Translations under genes and position numbers: made by a program
Shown here: one piece after another, positions 1-9,491 of the stretch
How the letters are laid out: each line of letters begins with the position of its first letter
Position numbering within the stretch: position 1 is the first letter of the stretch
Assembly: GCF_025264625.1 (NCBI RefSeq)
Contig: NZ_CP093313.1
Coordinates: 248,001-312,000 of the forward strand
DNA from: Occallatibacter riparius
GTDB taxonomy: Bacteria; Acidobacteriota; Terriglobia; Terriglobales; Acidobacteriaceae
Direction: 5' to 3'
Length of the DNA stretch: 64,000 nt
Notes under the pieces: model-generated
The model's input: only the letters and a program-made list of their open reading frames with translations
What the model was told of the DNA's origin: nothing
The model's database searches: none

Positions 1-1
1 G

Positions 2-1492
2 GTGCTGGACTCGTCGGTGGCCAATGTCGCCCTCCCCCACATCGCGGGCAATCTCTCAGCTTCGAATGACGAAGCCACGTGGGTTCTGACGAGCTATCTA
101 GTCTCGAATGCCATCATGCTGCCGGCCACAGGGTGGATCTCGCGCCGCATCGGGCGGAAGCGGCTGCTGATGCTCTCGATCCTGATCTTCACGGGCGCAT
201 CGATGTTGTGCGGAGCGGCGATCACCATGCCGATGCTCATCGTCGCGCGCATCCTGCAGGGCATTGGGGGCGGTGGGATGCAGCCGCTCGCGCAGGCCAT
301 TCTGCTGGAGAGCTTTCCGCCGACGCAGCATGGGAAGGCGATGGCGGTCTACGGCACGGGCATTGTGGTCGCTCCGGTCATCGGGCCAACTCTGGGCGGT
401 TGGATCACCGACAGCTACTCCTGGCGCTGGATCTTCTATATCAACCTGCCCGTCGGCGTATTGGCGTTCTTTCTGGCGGGGATGTTTGTCGAGGATCCGC
501 CGTATCTGAAGGCCGCGTTTCGAGGCGCTATCGATGCGCTGGGCTTCGGGCTGATGGCGCTGTGGCTCGGGACGCTGCAACTGGTGCTGGACAAGGGGCA
601 GGAGGCGGACTGGTTCGAGGCCGACTGGATCCGGTGGACGCTGGCGGTGTCGGTGATCGCGTTCGTGGGCTTCATTGTTCGTGAGCTCAAGGTGCGCGAG
701 CCCATTGTGCAGTTGCATGTGCTGCTGAATCGCAACTTTACTGTCGGCACAATCGTGACTGGTATCTACGGGTTTGTTCTGTACGCTTCCACTGCGTTGT
801 TGCCGTTGTTTCTGCAGACGCTTCTAGGCTACTCGGCGTTTGATAGCGGGCTGGCTGTGAGTCCGCGCGGCTTTGGCTCCATCGCGTCGATGATTGTTGC
901 GGGCATGATCGCCAGCCGCATCGACGGGCGCTGGATGCTGATGTTCGGGTTCTTCGTTTTCGGCGTCTCCACTCTCATGCTGAGCCGGCTCAACCTCGGC
1001 ATCGGCATGGCATCAGTGATCGTGCCCAACATCCTCAACGGCTTTGCGGGCGGATTTGTCTTCGTTCCGCTGACCACGATGGCCATGGGGCGGTTGCAGC
1101 GGCAGGAGATCGGCAACGCTGCCGGCATCTACAACCTCGTCCGCAACATTGGCGGCAGCGTGGGCATCGCCACGGCCACGGCGCTGCTGGTGCGCCGCAG
1201 CCAGATCCACCAGAACTATCTGGCGGGAAGCATCTCCGCAACCGACCCTGTGGCGAACGGGGCAGCCGCCGGATTTGCGAGCGCGATGCACTCTGCCGGC
1301 GCCGATGCTGTGACTGCCCACCAGATGGCTCTGGGCGCGCTCTATCGCAGCCTCCAGCAGCAGGCGCTGCTTATGTCCTACGTCGATGCGTTCCGGCTGC
1401 TGGGCTATCTGGCGCTGCTCTGCATCCCGTTCATTCTGCTGTTCCAGGCGGTCCGCAAGCCGACGGGGCGCAGCATCAGCATCGAGGAGTGA
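2..1492 (+). CDS. DHA2-family MFS drug exporter (5' truncated by window)
   Basis: Inner-membrane proton-driven multidrug exporter of the EmrB/QacA (DHA2, 14-helix) type. The visible protein begins inside transmembrane helix 1 with the family's LDSSVANVALPHIAG segment, followed by the motif-A-like GWISRRIGRKR loop and the antiporter motif C region (GTGIVVAPVIGPTLGGW). EmrB-type proteins have a few tens more residues before the D-S/T-SVANVALP motif, so the true start lies upstream of the window and the GTG at base 2 is only an internal codon. The C-terminus is complete. In EmrAB systems an HlyD-like adaptor normally precedes the permease; that would be outside the window. The following LOG-family gene starts within about 20 bp, so co-transcription is likely. 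Confidence 0.9.
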   Translation: MLDSSVANVALPHIAGNLSASNDEATWVLTSYLVSNAIMLPATGWISRRIGRKRLLMLSILIFTGASMLCGAAITMPMLIVARILQGIGGGGMQPLAQAILLESFPPTQHGKAMAVYGTGIVVAPVIGPTLGGWITDSYSWRWIFYINLPVGVLAFFLAGMFVEDPPYLKAAFRGAIDALGFGLMALWLGTLQLVLDKGQEADWFEADWIRWTLAVSVIAFVGFIVRELKVREPIVQLHVLLNRNFTVGTIVTGIYGFVLYASTALLPLFLQTLLGYSAFDSGLAVSPRGFGSIASMIVAGMIASRIDGRWMLMFGFFVFGVSTLMLSRLNLGIGMASVIVPNILNGFAGGFVFVPLTTMAMGRLQRQEIGNAAGIYNLVRNIGGSVGIATATALLVRRSQIHQNYLAGSISATDPVANGAAAGFASAMHSAGADAVTAHQMALGALYRSLQQQALLMSYVDAFRLLGYLALLCIPFILLFQAVRKPTGRSISIEE

Positions 1493-1509
1493 GCCGCTAT
1501 CCTGAATCC

Positions 1510-2097
1510 ATGGCTGCTGATCATGTCCAACCCCGTGTCGCCGTGTACTGCGGCTCCTCCAGCGGCTCCGATCCTGCTTATATGGCCGAGGCCGAGGCGC
1601 TTGGCGCAGGTATCGCTGCCGCTGGATTAGGTGTTGTGTACGGCGGTGCGAATATCGGACTGATGGGTGCTGTCGCCGACGCAGCGCTGGCCGGAGGCGC
1701 TGAGGTCGTCGGGGTTCTGCCCGAGTTTCTCGCGGGACGCGAGATTGCGCACACAGGCCTCACGCGGCTTGAGACGCCGGCAACGATGCACCAGCGGAAG
1801 GCGCGCATGGTGGCTCTGGCCGATGCATTTCTGATCCTGCCGGGCGGCTACGGGACGCTGGATGAGCTGTTCGAAATTCTGACATGGTCGCAGCTCAGGA
1901 TGCACGCCAAGCCGTGCGTCCTTATCAATACCGCGGGCTACTGGGATCCGCTGCTCGCCTTTGTCGACAAGATGGTGGACGCGGGGTTTCTGCCGGTCCG
2001 GAGCCGCGGGCTGATGCTGGTAGCGCCGGATGCGCAGACCGCAGTCGAGATGATCGTCACACAGCTTAGATCGTTCGCGCAGGAATCGAGCACCTAG
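1510..2097 (+). CDS. LOG-family (lysine-decarboxylase-like) phosphoribohydrolase
   Basis: Cytosolic Rossmann-like protein of the LOG/TIGR00730 family, whose characterised members cleave nucleoside 5'-monophosphates (cytokinin riboside monophosphates in plants) to base plus ribose 5-phosphate. The sequence shows the N-terminal VAVYCGSSSG strand-loop, GGANIGLMGAVADAAL, and the diagnostic PGGYGTLDE motif at residues 111-119. About 195 residues is the normal length. No lysine decarboxylase activity should be inferred from the older family name. A GTG at 1489, overlapping the upstream stop codon by 4 bp, is an alternative start; the ATG was chosen because it leaves a normal-length N-terminus, although neither start has a clear Shine-Dalgarno sequence. 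Confidence 0.88.
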   Translation: MAADHVQPRVAVYCGSSSGSDPAYMAEAEALGAGIAAAGLGVVYGGANIGLMGAVADAALAGGAEVVGVLPEFLAGREIAHTGLTRLETPATMHQRKARMVALADAFLILPGGYGTLDELFEILTWSQLRMHAKPCVLINTAGYWDPLLAFVDKMVDAGFLPVRSRGLMLVAPDAQTAVEMIVTQLRSFAQESST

Positions 2098-2108
2098 AAT
2101 AGAACCAA

Positions 2109-2921
2109 ATGCTCGACCTGGCCGCCGCACATCCGATCTTTCACTGGCGATCTGTGTGGCTGATTATTGCGGCATTCATCGCAGGCGTGCTCAACGCTGT
2201 CGCTGGAGGGGGCTCATTCTTATCCTTCCCTGCCCTGCTCGGAACGGGAATCCAGCCCGTGCAGGCGAACGCCACAAATACCGTGGCCCTATGGCCGGGG
2301 CAGATCACATCGATTGCGGCTTACTGGGAAGACGTGCGAAAGAACATGCGGCTGGTGTATCCGATGGGGCTGGCGGGTCTGATCGGAGGAACCGGTGGAG
2401 CGATCGTACTGCTCATCACGCCGCAAACGACGTTCATGAAGCTGGTTCCGTGGCTGCTGCTCATTGCGGCCACGATCTTCGCTTTGAGCCGGCCGATCAC
2501 GCGGTGGCTCGACCGGCGGGCCGTCGCCCGCCACCAGCGCGCCGGAACCGAGCCGCAGCCCCCGCGACGCCGGCTGGTCTTCCTGTGCACAGTAGTGGTC
2601 TGCTTCTACATCGGCTACTTCGGGGCAGGCGCGGGGTTCCTGATCATTACTCTGCTATCGGTGTTCGGCGTTGAGGATATGAACGAGATCAACGCCCTGA
2701 AAGTGGTCTCAACCAGCATGGCGAATGGCGTGGCGTTCCTCATCTTTGTGGTGAGCGGGAATGTGGAGTGGCGCTACTGCCTGATGGCGATGGTGGCCTG
2801 CGCCATCGGCGGATATACTTCGGCCCGGTTTGCGCGGCTGGTGCCGCAGCAGGTGCTACGCGCCATGGTGATCGTGATCGGCTTCGGCATGGCCGCGTGG
2901 TTCTTCTGGACGACGCGCTGA
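2109..2921 (+). CDS. TSUP (TauE/SafE) family membrane permease
   Basis: Polytopic inner-membrane protein of the sulfite exporter TauE/SafE family, which exports or exchanges small sulfur-containing or organic anions. The first helix carries the family signature GVLNAVAGGGSFLSFPALLG, and the second half repeats the fold with YIGYFGAGAGFLIITLL and NALKVVSTSMANGVAFLIF. About 270 residues with roughly eight hydrophobic segments is typical. The start is 11 bp after the LOG-family stop codon, so the two are probably one transcript. The substrate cannot be deduced from sequence, and no sulfur-metabolism genes are adjacent. Confidence 0.88.
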   Translation: MLDLAAAHPIFHWRSVWLIIAAFIAGVLNAVAGGGSFLSFPALLGTGIQPVQANATNTVALWPGQITSIAAYWEDVRKNMRLVYPMGLAGLIGGTGGAIVLLITPQTTFMKLVPWLLLIAATIFALSRPITRWLDRRAVARHQRAGTEPQPPRRRLVFLCTVVVCFYIGYFGAGAGFLIITLLSVFGVEDMNEINALKVVSTSMANGVAFLIFVVSGNVEWRYCLMAMVACAIGGYTSARFARLVPQQVLRAMVIVIGFGMAAWFFWTTR

Positions 2922-2975
2922 GGCCTTGCGATCCGGCGGTCAGGGTGTCATCGGGATTCACAGTAAAATAGAGGC

Positions 2976-3431
2976 ATGAGTCACGAAGGCATCCGCTTTT
3001 CCAGCAAGGAAGACATGGCGCGCGAAGCTGTGGCTGACCGGCAGCTCTCGCGCGCGGCCGTAACTCCAACCAAGGTGCGGGTGCTGATCACCGAGGGCAA
3101 GGGGCTGGAGATCGAGTGGTCCGACGGCCACCGCTCCGCGTGGAACTTTGGGTGGCTGCGCAACGCATGCCCCTGCGCCACCTGCAACGAGGAACGCGAG
3201 CAGCAGGGCCGCAAGCCGGGCCAGCCGAAAAAGAAGGCGGCCGAGCTTCTGCCCATGTATGCGCCGCCGGCCAAGCCCACGAGCGCGCAGGCGGTGGGAC
3301 GGTACGCGATCCAGTTCAACTGGCTTGATGGGCATAACTCGGGAATCTATTCGTTTGACTTCCTGCGACGGCACTGCCAGTGCAGCGAGTGCAAGTTCGA
3401 ACGCGGCGAAACGGCCGGAGCGCCCAACTAG
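2976..3431 (+). CDS. DUF971 (GBBH-like N-terminal) domain protein
   Basis: Small (151-residue) soluble protein with the DUF971 / gamma-butyrobetaine-hydroxylase-like N-terminal domain. It has the characteristic split: LEIEWSDGHRSAWNFGWLRNACPCATC, then a charged Lys/Pro-rich linker, then the second half YAIQFNWLDGHNSGIYSFDFLRRHCQCSEC. Cysteine pairs CPCATC and CQCSEC could bind zinc. In bacteria the domain often occurs alone or fused to Mrp/ApbC-type iron-sulfur carriers, but its function is unsettled. It follows the TSUP gene by about 55 bp and is the last + gene before a convergent terminator hairpin. Confidence 0.82.
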   Translation: MSHEGIRFSSKEDMAREAVADRQLSRAAVTPTKVRVLITEGKGLEIEWSDGHRSAWNFGWLRNACPCATCNEEREQQGRKPGQPKKKAAELLPMYAPPAKPTSAQAVGRYAIQFNWLDGHNSGIYSFDFLRRHCQCSECKFERGETAGAPN

Positions 3432-3475
3432 CCGATCCGCTCCCTGTTCGCACCGTTTCTGGTGCAGAAAGTCGA

Positions 3476-3498
3476 GGCCGGAGCGTAGAGCTCCGGCC
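3476..3498. terminator. Convergent terminator hairpin after the DUF971 gene
   Basis: GGCCGGAGC (3476-3484) and GCTCCGGCC (3490-3498) form a perfect 9-bp stem with a 5-nt loop, followed on + by ATCTTGTTTTC. It sits between convergent genes, so it probably terminates both transcripts. Confidence 0.65.
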
Positions 3499-3532
3499 AT
3501 CTTGTTTTCGGCGCTTTGCTGGAGATTGGTGG

Positions 3533-4033
3533 TCAGGCGGGCACTGCGCTGGTCTGGCTGAGGAGGCCTTCGAGCCGCACGTAGCCAGCTTCCATGCCGT
3601 GCTCCATGCCGGAGGCGAGCATTTGCGCGCGAGTGGCGGCGTCGGGAAGGGTCATGCGCATGGTCATGAGGGTCCCGTCGCCATCGGCCTCGAAGGTGGT
3701 CTCGACATGGTTGTCGGGAGTGGGGCCGGGAAGCTGGGGAAGGTGCATGCGCTCTACGTGCACAAGCCTGTGGAACGGCTCTACAGAAATGACTTCGCCG
3801 GTGATGTAGAACCCCTGGCCCTCCTGGCCGTTGCTCCACTCGTAGCGGATCTTGCCTCCGGGGTGGTTCTCGCTGATGCAGACGGGCATGGTCCAGCCGT
3901 CGGGACCAAGCATCCACTTCTGGATCAATTCAGGTTCGGTGTGGGCACGGTAGATCGCCTGGGGTGGGGCGGCGAAGCGGCGGGTTACGACCACGTGCTG
4001 GTCGCCTTCGGTGGTGAGTGTCATTTTGCTCAT
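3533..4033 (-). CDS. SRPBCC (AHSA1-like) domain protein
   Basis: START/Bet v1-like (SRPBCC) protein of the Aha1-C/polyketide-cyclase type, about 166 residues. The N-terminal TRRFAAPPQAIYRAHTEPELIQKWMLGPDGWTM pattern and C-terminal amphipathic helix (ASGMEHGMEAGYVRLEGLL) are typical. Such proteins bind hydrophobic ligands, but the ligand here is unknown. The start is the ATG of MSKMTL, chosen because AGGAG lies about 8 nt upstream; a longer reading from 4066 would overlap the upstream stop by ATGA but has no matching ribosome site. It follows an ArsR-family repressor, a very common pairing in which the regulator controls both genes. Confidence 0.88.
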   Translation of the reverse strand: MSKMTLTTEGDQHVVVTRRFAAPPQAIYRAHTEPELIQKWMLGPDGWTMPVCISENHPGGKIRYEWSNGQEGQGFYITGEVISVEPFHRLVHVERMHLPQLPGPTPDNHVETTFEADGDGTLMTMRMTLPDAATRAQMLASGMEHGMEAGYVRLEGLLSQTSAVPA

Positions 4034-4062
4034 CGGGATCTCCTCTGGTTTGGGTGGGAATT

Positions 4063-4386
4063 TCATTCGGTGGTCTTGATCTCGCTAAGGACCTGATCGA
4101 GGCGTGCGTAGTTTCTTTCGAGGGCGGGTCGCAGCATGGCGAGCCAGCGCTCCACAGAAGCGAACCCCGCGGGGGAGAGCCGGCAGGGGCGCCTGGTTCC
4201 TTCGGCGCGGCGGACAATCAGGCCCGCGTTCTCGAGGACTTTGAGGTGGCGGGACACGGCGGGCTGGGTCATCCGGAAGGGCCGGACGAGTTCCATCACG
4301 GTCTGCTCGCCGGTGGCCAGGCTTGCGAGGATGGCACGGCGGGTGGGGTCGGCCAAGGCTGCGAAGGTGTGGTCGAGCGTTTCCAT
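4063..4386 (-). CDS. ArsR/SmtB-family transcriptional repressor
   Basis: Winged-helix repressor of 107 residues. LADPTRRAILASLATGEQTVMELVRPFRMTQPAVSRHLKVLENAGLIVRRAEGTRR contains the whole HTH and wing of the ArsR family. No CxC metal-binding motif is present in the recognition helix, so it belongs to the metal-independent class usually found next to SRPBCC proteins, as here. The C-terminus (RPALERNYARLDQVLSEI) is a dimerisation helix. The start codon abuts a near-symmetrical 30-bp AT-rich palindrome that also contains the promoter -10, which implies autoregulation of this two-gene operon. Confidence 0.92.
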   Translation of the reverse strand: METLDHTFAALADPTRRAILASLATGEQTVMELVRPFRMTQPAVSRHLKVLENAGLIVRRAEGTRRPCRLSPAGFASVERWLAMLRPALERNYARLDQVLSEIKTTE

Positions 4387-4428
4387 AACTAATTACTTAT
4401 ATAACATATTAGTTATTTAGTCTGTCAA
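4386..4428 (-). promoter_or_regulatory. arsR promoter with embedded palindromic operator
   Basis: Reading the minus strand, a perfect TTGACA (4423-4428) is followed after 18 bp by TTATAT (4399-4404) and, 12 bp further, by the arsR start codon. The inverted repeat TAACTAAT (4386-4393) / ATTAGTTA (4408-4415) is centred at 4400.5. The central 8-bp palindrome TTATATAA (4397-4404) shares exactly that centre. A dimeric repressor bound here would cover the -10 element and the transcription start. The leader would be only a few nucleotides, and no Shine-Dalgarno is visible, so the mRNA may be leaderless. Confidence 0.7.
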
Positions 4429-4615
4429 GCTAATTTTGAGAGCAGCCGAGGAGCGATTCGGATTCGCGCGGAGTCGCTCGTGAGCGTCCGGACGGCGCGA
4501 TGGTGGCGATTCAGCGTTATAAAGCAGCTCTCCTGAGCTGATATCCTCCCACGATTCCGAGCGTAAATAGAAGATAACAATAACGTAAGAAGATTTTCTA
4601 TTTTGTGAGCGAAAA

Positions 4616-4667
4616 GCACTCATATTTTGTGCATCGATTGTGCTATAGTTCTCATCAGATTGAGTGC
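4616..4667 (+). promoter_or_regulatory. Inverted repeat around possible hsp20 promoter
   Basis: GCACTCA (4616-4622) and TGAGTGC (4661-4667) are perfect inverted arms flanking a -10-like TATAGT (4644-4649). The arms resemble the CIRCE half-sites bound by HrcA (AGCACTC / GAGTGC), but they are 38 bp apart instead of 9, so this is not a canonical CIRCE. No good -35 is seen 17 bp before TATAGT. Confidence 0.3.
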
Positions 4668-4695
4668 AAGGCTGAAGTGAAGCCCCGGAAGGCGG

Positions 4696-4736
4696 CCTCC
4701 GCAGCCGCAATCGAAATTCAAAAGCATCTGGAGGAA
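4696..4736 (+). promoter_or_regulatory. Possible RNA thermometer (anti-SD/SD pairing) before hsp20
   Basis: CCTCCG (4696-4701) can pair with TGGAGG (4729-4734), which is the Shine-Dalgarno of the hsp20 gene, giving a 6-bp helix with one G-U pair and a 27-nt loop. Sequestration of the ribosome site in this way is how known small-heat-shock RNA thermometers act. The pairing is visible; the thermosensing role is inferred. Confidence 0.35.
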
Positions 4737-4743
4737 CACAAAC

Positions 4744-5223
4744 ATGGCAATCACTCGTTGGGATCCGTTCCGTGAAGTCGTCGCTCTGCAGAACCGCATG
4801 AACTCGCTTTTCCGCGAGATGAACGAGAGCGAAGGTCCGCTGACGACTGCCAGCTTTGTGCCGGCGGTCGATATATATGAGGACACCAAGAAGGTCGTCC
4901 TGAAGCTGGAAGTGCCGGGCATCGAGGAGAAGGATCTGGACATCCGCGTGGAGAACAACACGCTGACGGTCAAGGGCGAGCGCAAGTTCGAGAAGGAAGA
5001 GAAGGAAGAGAACTTCCACCGGATCGAGCGTAAGTACGGCAGCTTCTTCCGTTCATTCACGGTGCCCTCGACGGTAGACGCCGAGCACATTGGCGCTACC
5101 TATAACGCGGGCGTGCTGAAGCTGGAACTGATGAAGAAGCCCGAAGCGCAGCCGAAGCAGATCAAGGTAAACGTGGGTGGCGCGCAGAAACAGGAAGAGC
5201 CGGAGCTGGTAGGAGCGCGGTAA
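4744..5223 (+). CDS. Small heat shock protein Hsp20
   Basis: ATP-independent holdase chaperone of the alpha-crystallin family, 159 residues, cytosolic. The N-terminal ITRWDPFREVVALQNRMNSLF arm precedes an alpha-crystallin domain (about residues 40-130) with the conserved VPGIEEKDLDIRVENNTLTVKGER and the terminal A-x-x-x-N-G-V-L-K-L motif (ATYNAGVLKLEL). The C-terminal tail has QIKV, an I-x-V anchoring motif used for oligomerisation. Translation starts behind GGAGG. The gene lies directly before clpB; holdase and disaggregase act in sequence on aggregated protein. The leader contains possible regulatory RNA pairing and an inverted repeat. Confidence 0.95.
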   Translation: MAITRWDPFREVVALQNRMNSLFREMNESEGPLTTASFVPAVDIYEDTKKVVLKLEVPGIEEKDLDIRVENNTLTVKGERKFEKEEKEENFHRIERKYGSFFRSFTVPSTVDAEHIGATYNAGVLKLELMKKPEAQPKQIKVNVGGAQKQEEPELVGAR

Positions 5224-5264
5224 TACGAAACCAGTGGTCAGTGGGCAGGCCACTGAGAACTCGG

Positions 5265-5297
5265 GCGCCGGGCGCACTCTTGGGGTGTTCCCGGCGC
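5265..5297 (+). terminator. GC-rich hairpin between hsp20 and clpB
   Basis: GCGCCGGG (5265-5272) and CCCGGCGC (5290-5297) form a perfect 8-bp stem with a 17-nt loop. The tail (GTTCGTTTGTG) is only weakly T-rich, so this may attenuate rather than fully terminate transcription into clpB. A second small repeat, CCAGTGG/CCACTG (5231-5255), lies just before it. Confidence 0.45.
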
Positions 5298-5406
5298 GTT
5301 CGTTTGTGCATCACAAAACTTGAATCAGAATCTTTTGGGACAAACGCTTCCCCCGGGGCTCCGATAGGAACAAGCTAGGAGCTGAGCTGGAAGCGAGGAG
5401 TTATAC

Positions 5407-8036
<2,630 letters not shown>

Positions 8037-8037
<1 letters not shown>

Positions 8038-8093
8038 CACCTGCAGTGCGGCCACTGCGCTTCGGCACCTGCGGTGCGGCCACTGCGGCTTCG
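8037..8093. repeat. Tandem 28/29-bp REP-like hairpin repeat
   Basis: Two nearly identical units (8037-8064 and 8065-8093) begin at the clpB stop codon. Each contains a short hairpin: GCAGTG-cggc-CACTGC in the first, and GCGGTG-cggc-CACTGC in the second, where the single change keeps pairing as G-U. Such palindromic intergenic repeats are frequent IS110-family target sites, and the IS110 element lies just downstream. It may also help terminate clpB, but there is no T-tract. Confidence 0.6.
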
Positions 8094-8190
8094 CCGCCAT
8101 TCGTGCCCAATTAGCGGCGTCAAATAATGAAGGCCTCGGAGGTATCCCTTGTATCTCTGAATGAGCGGCAGTTTCGGTGAGACTGTTGCA

Positions 8191-8298
8191 GTGGGGGAGC
8201 CGAGGCATCGGCTCCCCCGCGGGCGGGCGGCTCCCGTACGTCCCCAGGTGATCGCTCACCGTCCCGGAGCATAGGGACCGCTGCCCAAGTCACGTACG
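8191..8298 (+). ncRNA. Candidate IS110 bridge RNA
   Basis: The segment before the transposase folds into an ordered structure. It starts with a perfect 11-bp stem GGGGGAGCCGA (8193-8203) / TCGGCTCCCCC (8208-8218) with a GGCA loop, extendable to 13 bp. Next comes a closing stem CGTACGT (8235-8241) / ACGTACG (8292-8298). That stem encloses two hairpins: GGTGA-tcgc-TCACC (8247-8260) and GTCCC-8 nt-GGGAC (8261-8278). In IS110-group elements the left non-coding end encodes a bridge RNA with a 5' stem-loop followed by target- and donor-binding loops, so position and architecture fit. Guide sequences were not proven; the RNA may extend past 8311, where ACAGTCGC (8304-8311) also occurs at 9432-9439 in the right end. 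Confidence 0.5.
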
Positions 8299-8344
8299 AC
8301 CGAACAGTCGCACGATCTCATTCGAACATACAAGGCAGGTTATC

Positions 8345-9304
8345 GTGACACAGATGGTTTGTGGCGTAGATGTTGCTTCCGAGTCCCTGGAAGTTCGCAT
8401 TGGCCAGCAGGGTGCGGCAGGGTCTTTCCCCAACACCCCCGAAGGGATTATGGCGCTGGGCGCCTTTTGCCAGGCACATCAGGTTGAAATGGTGGCCATG
8501 GAAGCCACCGGCGGGTACGAACAACTGGCGTTTGCGCAGCTATCGGAACAAGGCCTTGCGGTGGCCATCGTGAACCCGCGCGCGGTGCGCCAGTTCGCTC
8601 AGAGCATGGGCTCACTGGAGAAGACCGATCGCATCGACGCCGCCATGATCGCCTGGTACGCCGAAGTGAAGAAGCCGCAGCCAGCCTGCCTGACGCCGCC
8701 CGGCCAGCAGCAGTTGCGGGCGCTGGTCACGCGTCTTCGCCAGCTGACCGATGTGCGTACGGCGCAACGCAACCAGCAGCGGTTGGTTACCGATCGCGCC
8801 GTGCAGGTTTCCTTCGCCAAGTTGCTGGCCTTCGTTGCCCGCCAGATCCGCGATCTGGAGCAGCGCATCGCCAGGCTGATCGAGCAGGACCCGCTGTGGC
8901 GGGAACTCAACCAGGCATTTCGCACCATCAAAGGCGTGGCCGACCGCACCGTGGCGCGGTTGATGGCGGAGATGCCGGAGATCGGCCTGCTGTCCAACAA
9001 GACCGTCTCCAAACTGGCCGGGCTGGCTCCTTTGGCCAACGACTCGGGAAAGCAGCAGGGCAAACGCGCGGTGCGGGGAGGACGCGCCGCGGTGCGCGAC
9101 ATCCTCTACCTCGTGGCTGGTGTGGCGGGCCGCTTCGAGCCGGACTTCACCGCCTTTCAGCAGCGCCTCCGCGCGGCCGGCAAGCCGCCCAAGGTCGTCC
9201 GCATTGCGCTCGCCCACAAGCTGCTGGTGCGGCTCAACGCCAAGGCCCGCGAGGTGCGCTGTCGGCTGGCGCTTCAGACCACTTCCTCCCGGGCTTGCGC
9301 CTGA
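8345..9304 (+). CDS. IS110-family transposase (recombinase)
   Basis: 319-residue DEDD recombinase of the IS110/IS116/IS902 family. The RuvC-like N-terminal domain carries the catalytic acids Asp9 (GVDVAS), Glu53 (MEATGG), Asp95 and Asp98 (KTDRIDAAM). A coiled-coil segment follows (about 115-185). The C-terminal Transposase_20 domain contains GVADRTVARLMAEMPEIG and ends with the LAPLANDSGKQQGKR segment, where Ser234 is in the position of the catalytic serine. All key residues are present and the frame is open, so the protein is probably active. Family members are programmed by a bridge RNA, for which the upstream segment is a candidate. Confidence 0.95.
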   Translation: MTQMVCGVDVASESLEVRIGQQGAAGSFPNTPEGIMALGAFCQAHQVEMVAMEATGGYEQLAFAQLSEQGLAVAIVNPRAVRQFAQSMGSLEKTDRIDAAMIAWYAEVKKPQPACLTPPGQQQLRALVTRLRQLTDVRTAQRNQQRLVTDRAVQVSFAKLLAFVARQIRDLEQRIARLIEQDPLWRELNQAFRTIKGVADRTVARLMAEMPEIGLLSNKTVSKLAGLAPLANDSGKQQGKRAVRGGRAAVRDILYLVAGVAGRFEPDFTAFQQRLRAAGKPPKVVRIALAHKLLVRLNAKAREVRCRLALQTTSSRACA

Positions 9305-9491
9305 ACATGCTAATCTCCCACTCGCCGTAGCCGCTCGGTTGTGGGAAAGCGGGAAACGCGCTCTCTGCGTTTTCCGAGGCGCAGCGCGCCGTCTTTTCCA
9401 GCAACCCCTCCATGAACCCTTGACAAATCAGACAGTCGCTCCGGGGCCTTGTCTTTTTTGCCGTGACCGCATCAAGTGCGCAGGCCCTTGC

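Larger units (their letters stand above)
8110..9440 (+). mobile_element. IS110-family insertion sequence (ends approximate)
   Basis: The unit comprises about 230 bp of upstream structured non-coding DNA, a DEDD transposase, and about 130 bp of downstream DNA. The downstream part has a hairpin (GGGAAACGC 9351-9359 / GCGTTTTCC 9367-9375) and TTGACAAATCAGACAGTCGC near the likely right end. IS110 elements lack terminal inverted repeats and normally make no target duplication, so the exact ends cannot be set from one copy; they should lie near 8094-8130 and 9425-9470. The position between a REP-like repeat and the 3' end of the next gene is typical. The element appears intact. Confidence 0.75.

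Noticed and set aside
5319..5355. CTTGAAT and CCCCCG before clpB as a sigma-32 promoter
   Set aside because: The spacing of about 24 bp is outside the 13-17 bp range of that class.
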